24,199 nt of DNA from a virus, in IMG/VR virus record IMGVR_UViG_3300036766_001971, positions 1-24,199 of that record. One strand, 5' to 3'. Position 1 is the stretch's first letter. Every line of letters starts with the position of its first letter. The position numbers were made by a program, and so were the translations under genes. Below the pieces are notes generated by a model, which searched no databases, was not told where the DNA came from, and worked only from the letters and a program-made list of their open reading frames with translations. Shown piece after piece: positions 20,693 to 24,199 of this stretch.

Positions 20693-21306
20693 TTTTCTTC
20701 TCCTTTTAAAATGATTATTTCTAAGATTTTATCAGGGGGAATATCCCCGTAATATCTAACTTCATGCGATTGACTTTCCCAAAATTCTTCAAAGGTATCC
20801 TTTATTTTATCTTCAGCAATGATTTGACGAACCCGAGCCCAAGTCTCCTTAATCCGACGGTCAATCCGGGGATCATTCTCATTTACTTCTATTTTAACAA
20901 TAATCGGGATCAAACCATTCGCTTCTTTCGCCTGTCGGTCAAGATTCTTTACCAGGGGATCTTTCATATTTTCAATTCCATTTAACCAGATCAATAAATT
21001 TTTCCTGATACAATAGGCCGATTCCCCGCCCATATCAGCATACCCTTTAACATTTTCAAAAGATAATTCAAAATGAAGATGGAGTGGTTCATCTTTCTCA
21101 TATTCTAACTCCCCCTGATAAATCCAAGAGGGAACCTGATCTTTTCTTAGGCCAAATTCCGCCAGGACTCGGGCTAAAGTTTTTTCCTTATTTACTACAT
21201 ATTTCTGGGTGATCGGGTCAATGGCCCCACGATCCAGGCCGCCCGCCAAAAGGCCCTGTTGTCTAATTGAATCAGAATTGGCCCGGGTTCCGTGATAAAG
21301 AATCAT
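20680..21306 (-). CDS. ADP-ribosyltransferase-like protein
   Basis: Started at ATG 21304-21306 (an ATGA overlap with the upstream gene), 208 residues. The N-terminus LYHGTRANSDSIRQQGLL has the H-G-T of the ART/PARP and KptA-like NAD-binding fold (His 5). Later come SFENVKGYADMGGE, where an aromatic residue of the H-Y-E triad may lie, and HEVRYYGDIPPDKILEI, whose Glu before a G-x-I-P-P turn fits the third motif. The fold call is fair; the exact subfamily and target are unknown. It may modify a host or phage protein, RNA or NAD early in infection, or act as anti-defence or toxin. No cognate antitoxin is evident. Confidence 0.62.
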   Translation of the reverse strand: MILYHGTRANSDSIRQQGLLAGGLDRGAIDPITQKYVVNKEKTLARVLAEFGLRKDQVPSWIYQGELEYEKDEPLHLHFELSFENVKGYADMGGESAYCIRKNLLIWLNGIENMKDPLVKNLDRQAKEANGLIPIIVKIEVNENDPRIDRRIKETWARVRQIIAEDKIKDTFEEFWESQSHEVRYYGDIPPDKILEIIILKGEEKWRE

Positions 21307-21443
21307 TTCCAATTCCCCACGGCCTGCAGATTTTTAATTACAGAGGCCACCTTAGGATTATCCAGGGAAATTAGGCCGTTCTGGGCCACAATTTTTTGGA
21401 GCTGATATTGAAGTTCAAATTTAAGAGCATCGCGAATTTTCAC
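21303..21443 (-). CDS. Small helical protein, 46 aa
   Basis: A GTG-started ORF with SD AAGGGGG, ending in an ATGA overlap with the ART-like gene. It reads VKIRDALKFELQYQLQKIVA, then NPKVASVIKNLQAVGNWK. Helical, no membrane segment. No family recognised. It could be a partner or regulator of the ART-like protein, by adjacency only. Confidence 0.55.
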   Translation of the reverse strand: MKIRDALKFELQYQLQKIVAQNGLISLDNPKVASVIKNLQAVGNWK

Positions 21444-21454
21444 TTTTTACCCCC

Positions 21455-21721
21455 TTAATATTTTTTTGCTTTAACTTGTGCGATTGGATCTTCCCTCTGG
21501 GCCACAACCTGATCACGACAGGTCTCACATAAAATGGCCAAGGGAATTCCCAAACTTTTTATTTGTACTATCATTCCTTTAAAAGTTTTTGGGCCAATAG
21601 GATAGGGGAGACTCTCCCCACATCTTGAACAAAGTACATTATGACCAGGCCCCAATAACCGTTTATGTTCATCATGGGCGCAACCAGTCTTTAATCTTCG
21701 GCCACATTCGCATCGGATCAT
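21455..21721 (-). CDS. Cysteine-rich zinc-binding protein, 88 aa
   Basis: Cysteines at 4, 6 and 14, a CxxC at 31-34 and another at 65-68, so two or more zinc sites are likely. It starts MIRCECGRRLKTGCAHDEHK. The start overlaps the HNH gene stop as ATGA. It may assist a nucleic-acid enzyme such as the HNH protein; role unknown. Confidence 0.65.
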   Translation of the reverse strand: MIRCECGRRLKTGCAHDEHKRLLGPGHNVLCSRCGESLPYPIGPKTFKGMIVQIKSLGIPLAILCETCRDQVVAQREDPIAQVKAKKY

Positions 21722-22356
21722 TTCTTTAATTTCCTTCGGGTATTTCTTTTAATCCGAGCTTTGACTTCAACCGGATTGATGCCCCTGTTTTCTTCCAACC
21801 AGATCAAAAATTCTTTTGTGCTTTTTGCCTGTTTAGAACTATTACAGGATTTGCAGGCAGTTCCTAAATTTTTATGATCATTGGTTCCTCCCAATTCTGT
21901 CGGGCGAAAATGATCCAGGGTAAATCCTGACCCGTCAGGGATAAATTCATTCTTCTTTAAATTGTTAGCGATTTGATAATTATATCCGTGTAGAAAACTG
22001 GATATTTGCCCTCCTGATAAATGGTCATTGATTGGTTTTCCCTCTTTTTTGGCTATGTAACCATTAAGAAACTGATAAGCATCTTCTGAATAGGGCATAA
22101 TTTGAGGGGGAAGATTGATTCCAGCCTTATCTTTAACTCGATTATATTCCTTTTCATAAATTGGATTTAAACCATGTATTGCCGTAATTTCACCCTCATT
22201 AATTTCTAAAATAGGAAATGGTTTTTCACAATAGATACAACAATAAGTGTCCCGTCGATAAATGGCCCACCGTTTTTCCGGCCGAATCCATTTAGAACCA
22301 TTATCAGCTTTATTCTTTCCAGTTCGCCGAGTTCCCTTGGTCCGATCAGGACTCAT
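21718..22356 (-). CDS. HNH endonuclease with a long insertion
   Basis: A 212-residue nuclease. C40-x-x-C43 begins the zinc knuckle (RRDTYCCIYC). The catalytic DH is at 148-149 (FTLDHFRPTELGG), H161 and N163 follow (NDHKNLG), and C168-x-x-C171-N closes it (ACKSCNSSK). About 100 residues separate the first CxxC from the DH, where a typical HNH has ~15-25. This insert (EGEITAIHG ... FLHGYNYQIAN) may set target specificity. In this phage it lies in the early operon, not beside terminase. A terminal or homing nicking role is possible but not shown. Its basic tail (RIKRNTRRKLKK) would hold DNA. Confidence 0.82.
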   Translation of the reverse strand: MSPDRTKGTRRTGKNKADNGSKWIRPEKRWAIYRRDTYCCIYCEKPFPILEINEGEITAIHGLNPIYEKEYNRVKDKAGINLPPQIMPYSEDAYQFLNGYIAKKEGKPINDHLSGGQISSFLHGYNYQIANNLKKNEFIPDGSGFTLDHFRPTELGGTNDHKNLGTACKSCNSSKQAKSTKEFLIWLEENRGINPVEVKARIKRNTRRKLKK

Positions 22357-22383
22357 AGTCTTTCTCTCTTTCTGGTTTTGTTA

Positions 22384-22417
22384 ATTATAATGTATCACCT
22401 TCTATAATATTTGTAAA
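22384..22417 (-). promoter_or_regulatory. Possible promoter/operator before the HNH gene
   Basis: The 70-bp AT-rich gap contains TATAAT on the minus strand (22384-22389). A TTTACA (22412-22417) is present but spaced 22 bases, too far for a standard pair. GTGATAC at 22391-22397 matches half-sites at 14.4-14.7 kb, so it may be a shared operator. Confidence 0.3.
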
Positions 22418-22426
22418 CCCCTTTTT

Positions 22427-22792
22427 TCAACTTTTTTTGATTTTTTTCAACTTTTTTTCTTCGCGAAGTTTTACTAAGTATCTCCATAAAATTTCAGCTC
22501 TCTTTTTCCCTTGCTCCATTCGAACTATGGTCACATGACTTAACCCCATCCCCTGGCCAATATCCCTAAGAGTTAATTTTAATCGGCGACGGAGGACCCT
22601 GCAAAGTTCTCCTCGGGAAGGGGTAAAAACTGGAATATCTTTTAATAAAGGGAAAAGAGAATAATCCCTTTCCCACATAGATAAAGTGGCTTGACTAACA
22701 TCTAATAAATTAGCCAATTGTTTTTGGGTCGTTCTTTTTTGTTCCCGATACAGGGTTAATCGTTCCCCTGTGGTTAATTTTATTGGCGGCAT
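22427..22792 (-). CDS. Tandem HTH (XRE-type) transcription regulator
   Basis: A 121-residue protein with two helix-turn-helix units: QKQLANLLDVSQATLSMWER (about 24-43) and LRDIGQGMGLSHVTIVRMEQ (about 75-94). The end is lysine-rich. XRE proteins with two HTHs usually bind direct or inverted repeats. Likely a phage regulator, or an early/late switch. SD AGAGAG; the start lies 13 nt inside the nuclease gene. The palindromes at 14602 and 14667 and GTGATAC at 22391 are candidate targets, by inference. Confidence 0.82.
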   Translation of the reverse strand: MPPIKLTTGERLTLYREQKRTTQKQLANLLDVSQATLSMWERDYSLFPLLKDIPVFTPSRGELCRVLRRRLKLTLRDIGQGMGLSHVTIVRMEQGKKRAEILWRYLVKLREEKKLKKIKKS

Positions 22793-23253
22793 AAGATCTC
22801 TCTTAATTCATCCCAATTTACTTTTCTTTTCCAGATTTGTAAAGCATGAATTTTCATAAGAGTTTGAGTTAAATCTTTTCCTATTCGTTGAGCATCCTCA
22901 TAGTTAAATAAAAGATATTCAACGGTTTTAGATTGTGAACTCCATAATCCTTGGCCTTTCACCTTTAAAAATAAAAAACAACGGCCTCCAGTTTCGCCCC
23001 GTTGTTTTAACCAGATCCGTTGTTCTTGGGTATAATGGTCTACTCGAACAATGGTTTCTGGGCGAACCGGCCAAAAGGGAATTGTTTTTAATTCGATCCA
23101 GCCGTTCACACCCCTTTCTAGTCTTCCTGTAACAAGTATTCCATAAGATACATCGGGAATCCCCGATGAATGTTTATCTTCATGTCGTTGGGCATGCCAT
23201 CGAGTTCCCATACCCAGTTTAAGATATTTCCAAAAAGTTTGTTCATTTGCCAT
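22780..23253 (-). CDS. PDDEXK-type nuclease (VRR-NUC/resolvase-like)
   Basis: A 157-residue protein. SSGIPDVSYGI (Asp 34) and WIELKT (Glu 54, Lys 56) match the PD...E-x-K active site, with EQRIWLKQ later (Q-x-x-W). An acidic residue at 25 may be the first metal ligand. Phage proteins of this kind cut branched or flap DNA in replication or recombination. Located after the small membrane protein gene, with which it shares an 11-nt overlap. Specificity is not readable from the sequence. Confidence 0.7.
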   Translation of the reverse strand: MANEQTFWKYLKLGMGTRWHAQRHEDKHSSGIPDVSYGILVTGRLERGVNGWIELKTIPFWPVRPETIVRVDHYTQEQRIWLKQRGETGGRCFLFLKVKGQGLWSSQSKTVEYLLFNYEDAQRIGKDLTQTLMKIHALQIWKRKVNWDELREILCRQ

Positions 23254-23380
23254 GTCGAGTTAACTCCTTTAGATCCCTGTCAATTTTTCTGGCCCGTTTG
23301 TGAATACGCCAGAATTGGATAAAATCATTGATCACTAAACCAGCCAGAAATAAAACCCCAAAAATCCAGATTATTTTCAT
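23243..23380 (-). CDS. Small membrane protein, 45 aa
   Basis: Starts MKIIWIFGVLFLAGLVINDF, one transmembrane helix, then a basic amphipathic tail (QFWRIHKRARKIDRDLKELT). AAGGA nine bases before the ATG. The stop overlaps the nuclease start by 11 nt. The basic tail would stay in the cytoplasm if the helix spans the inner membrane. No family recognised. Confidence 0.6.
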   Translation of the reverse strand: MKIIWIFGVLFLAGLVINDFIQFWRIHKRARKIDRDLKELTRHGK

Positions 23381-23392
23381 AATCTGTTTTCC

Positions 23393-24049
23393 TTAATAAC
23401 GTAAATTATCAAAAATTACGGGGACCACTTCGCGAAACCCCTTTAAACAGGATAACATTAATTCTCGAATTTGAGGATGGGCTTGGGGAGAACATCGAAG
23501 CCGAAAGACATGACGCCACTCCCTGACATTCGCCGTCATAATGATTTCTGTTTTAAGGGAATTTGGTAAAACGGCCCGGGCTTGTTCTGGCCGCCACCCT
23601 CTACTAAGAAGGGCTTTATATCCAGCCTCCGTTTCTAACATGCAATCTATCCATAGGCCTATTTCTGGAGGATAAGCTTGAAAGATGGTTCCTTTTACCT
23701 GCTCAACAACGACAGGGATAGAAGGAATATTCATCCAAACTGGTCGGATAAAGGTAATGTGATCACTGCCATAATTGCAGTAACGGGTTGACTCCTGGGA
23801 ATAAGAGGCCAGGCGATGACGAACTAGTTCATGGGTAACTCCGCGATCAGTGATAAACCTGACGGAGGCGAAGACATGTTCGATCACGGATTCGTGGCCT
23901 CTGGCGATAACACTTTTAACAAAATTATGGGCCGATCCAGGAGTTATTCGAGCTTCTGATTTATAACAAGTTCGGCCGGCTTGTTCGATTAATTCCAGGG
24001 GAAATTCTGGTTTTTGCACCCATTCCCAGGATTGATCGATGATCTTCAT
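23393..24049 (-). CDS. thyX: Flavin-dependent thymidylate synthase
   Basis: A 218-residue protein with the ThyX motif RHRxxSxxxxSxR at residues 77-89 (RHRLASYSQESTR). It makes dTMP from dUMP using methylene-THF, FAD and NADPH, as a tetramer, and is common in phages needing DNA precursors. Additional family signs are HxxxxEH (GHESVIEHVFASVRF), and RAVLPNSLKTEIIMTANVREW. SD GAGGAGG, eight bases from the ATG. It follows the leader ORF with an ATGA overlap and is the first large gene of the operon. Confidence 0.95.
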   Translation of the reverse strand: MKIIDQSWEWVQKPEFPLELIEQAGRTCYKSEARITPGSAHNFVKSVIARGHESVIEHVFASVRFITDRGVTHELVRHRLASYSQESTRYCNYGSDHITFIRPVWMNIPSIPVVVEQVKGTIFQAYPPEIGLWIDCMLETEAGYKALLSRGWRPEQARAVLPNSLKTEIIMTANVREWRHVFRLRCSPQAHPQIRELMLSCLKGFREVVPVIFDNLRY

Positions 24050-24126
24050 TCGCTTTTCCTCCTCGTTGCGCTATGGGCAATTACGCGCGTTTTACAAGGT
24101 ATTTTAGAAGGTCCGTATAAAACCAT
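24046..24126 (-). CDS. 26-aa leader ORF before thyX
   Basis: ATG 24124-24126 has AAGGGG six bases upstream. It reads MVLYGPSKIPCKTRVIAHSA, then a basic end. The stop overlaps the thyX start as ATGA. It may be a small protein or a leader that couples translation to thyX; the product is unrecognised. Confidence 0.5.
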   Translation of the reverse strand: MVLYGPSKIPCKTRVIAHSATRRKSE

Positions 24127-24156
24127 GGACTGCCCCTTTTTAGAGTCACAGTGAGC

Positions 24157-24187
24157 ATTATACACACTTGAACATTTTAATGTTCAA
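24157..24187 (-). promoter_or_regulatory. Early promoter overlapping a palindrome
   Basis: Minus strand TATAAT (24157-24162) with TGAACA 18 bases upstream (24181-24186). The -35 lies in a palindrome at 24168-24187: TTGAACATT and AATGTTCAA arms around two bases. A protein bound here would block RNA polymerase. It is not a standard LexA box. Confidence 0.62.
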
Positions 24188-24199
24188 GAGAAAATTAAA

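Noticed and set aside
24168-24187. LexA/SOS box
   Set aside because: GAAC and GTTC are spaced by eight bases, not the four of the Gram-positive box, and there is no CTGT-N8-ACAG.
1-24199. Mu-type transposing phage with integrase or transposase
   Set aside because: No transposase, integrase or attachment site is visible in the window; only the head genes are Mu-like.

Overview
The window is part of the genome of a tailed phage (or an unintegrated prophage-like contig). Every gene I can support is on the minus strand, so the biological order runs from the right end to the left. The head module is Mu-type: a GpA-like large terminase, a gp29-like (DUF935) portal, an F-like minor head protein, an I-like protease with a nested scaffold, a gpT-like capsid, and gp36, gpG and gp37 homologues. 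These are followed by one major tail protein, a frameshifting tail chaperone pair and the first codons of what should be the tape measure. No tail sheath gene lies between the gp37 homologue and the chaperones, so the tail is probably long and non-contractile. There is no integrase, transposase, replication protein or lysis cassette in the window. The host is not identifiable. Sec and possible lipoprotein signals, Shine-Dalgarno (SD) starts and sigma70-like promoters fit a Gram-negative bacterium.

Right to left: (1) 24.2-14.8 kb is a tightly packed early/accessory operon of mostly small genes joined by ATGA or 8-nt overlaps. It starts at a promoter overlapping a palindrome (24157-24187), then a 26-aa leader ORF, thyX, a small membrane protein, a PDDEXK-type nuclease, a tandem-HTH regulator, an HNH nuclease and several zinc-ribbon proteins. 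It also holds an ADP-ribosyltransferase-like protein, a secreted SH3-like protein, a possible lipoprotein with nine basic pentapeptide units, and many unknowns. (2) 14.78-13.22 kb is a long non-coding locus. It has an AT-rich stretch with twelve TATCA/TGATA half-sites and two near-identical palindromes 64 bp apart, then a perfectly phased array of eight 21-bp repeats, then a sigma70-like promoter and a structured leader ending in a terminator-like hairpin. (3) 13.2-0 kb is the late structural operon.

The late operon appears to be controlled after initiation. Two strong terminator-like hairpins, at 13216-13263 and 7078-7121, each end directly at the SD of the next gene (a 31-aa membrane peptide before the terminase, and the protease/scaffold). 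Each is preceded by a GGTAAAG-containing segment able to pair with the hairpin. Capsid assembly uses a nested gene: the 551-aa protease has an in-frame internal start with a strong SD that would give a separate 226-aa scaffold. The tail chaperones use a -1 frameshift. The F-like minor head protein has a C-terminal HExxH zincin-like domain, which suggests a virion-carried protease or MuF-type effector.

The best candidates for something undescribed are the 13.2-14.8 kb control/origin/packaging locus, the MuF-zincin fusion, the ART-like early protein and the pentapeptide-repeat possible lipoprotein. Family assignments come from reading the translated sequences, not from database searches.
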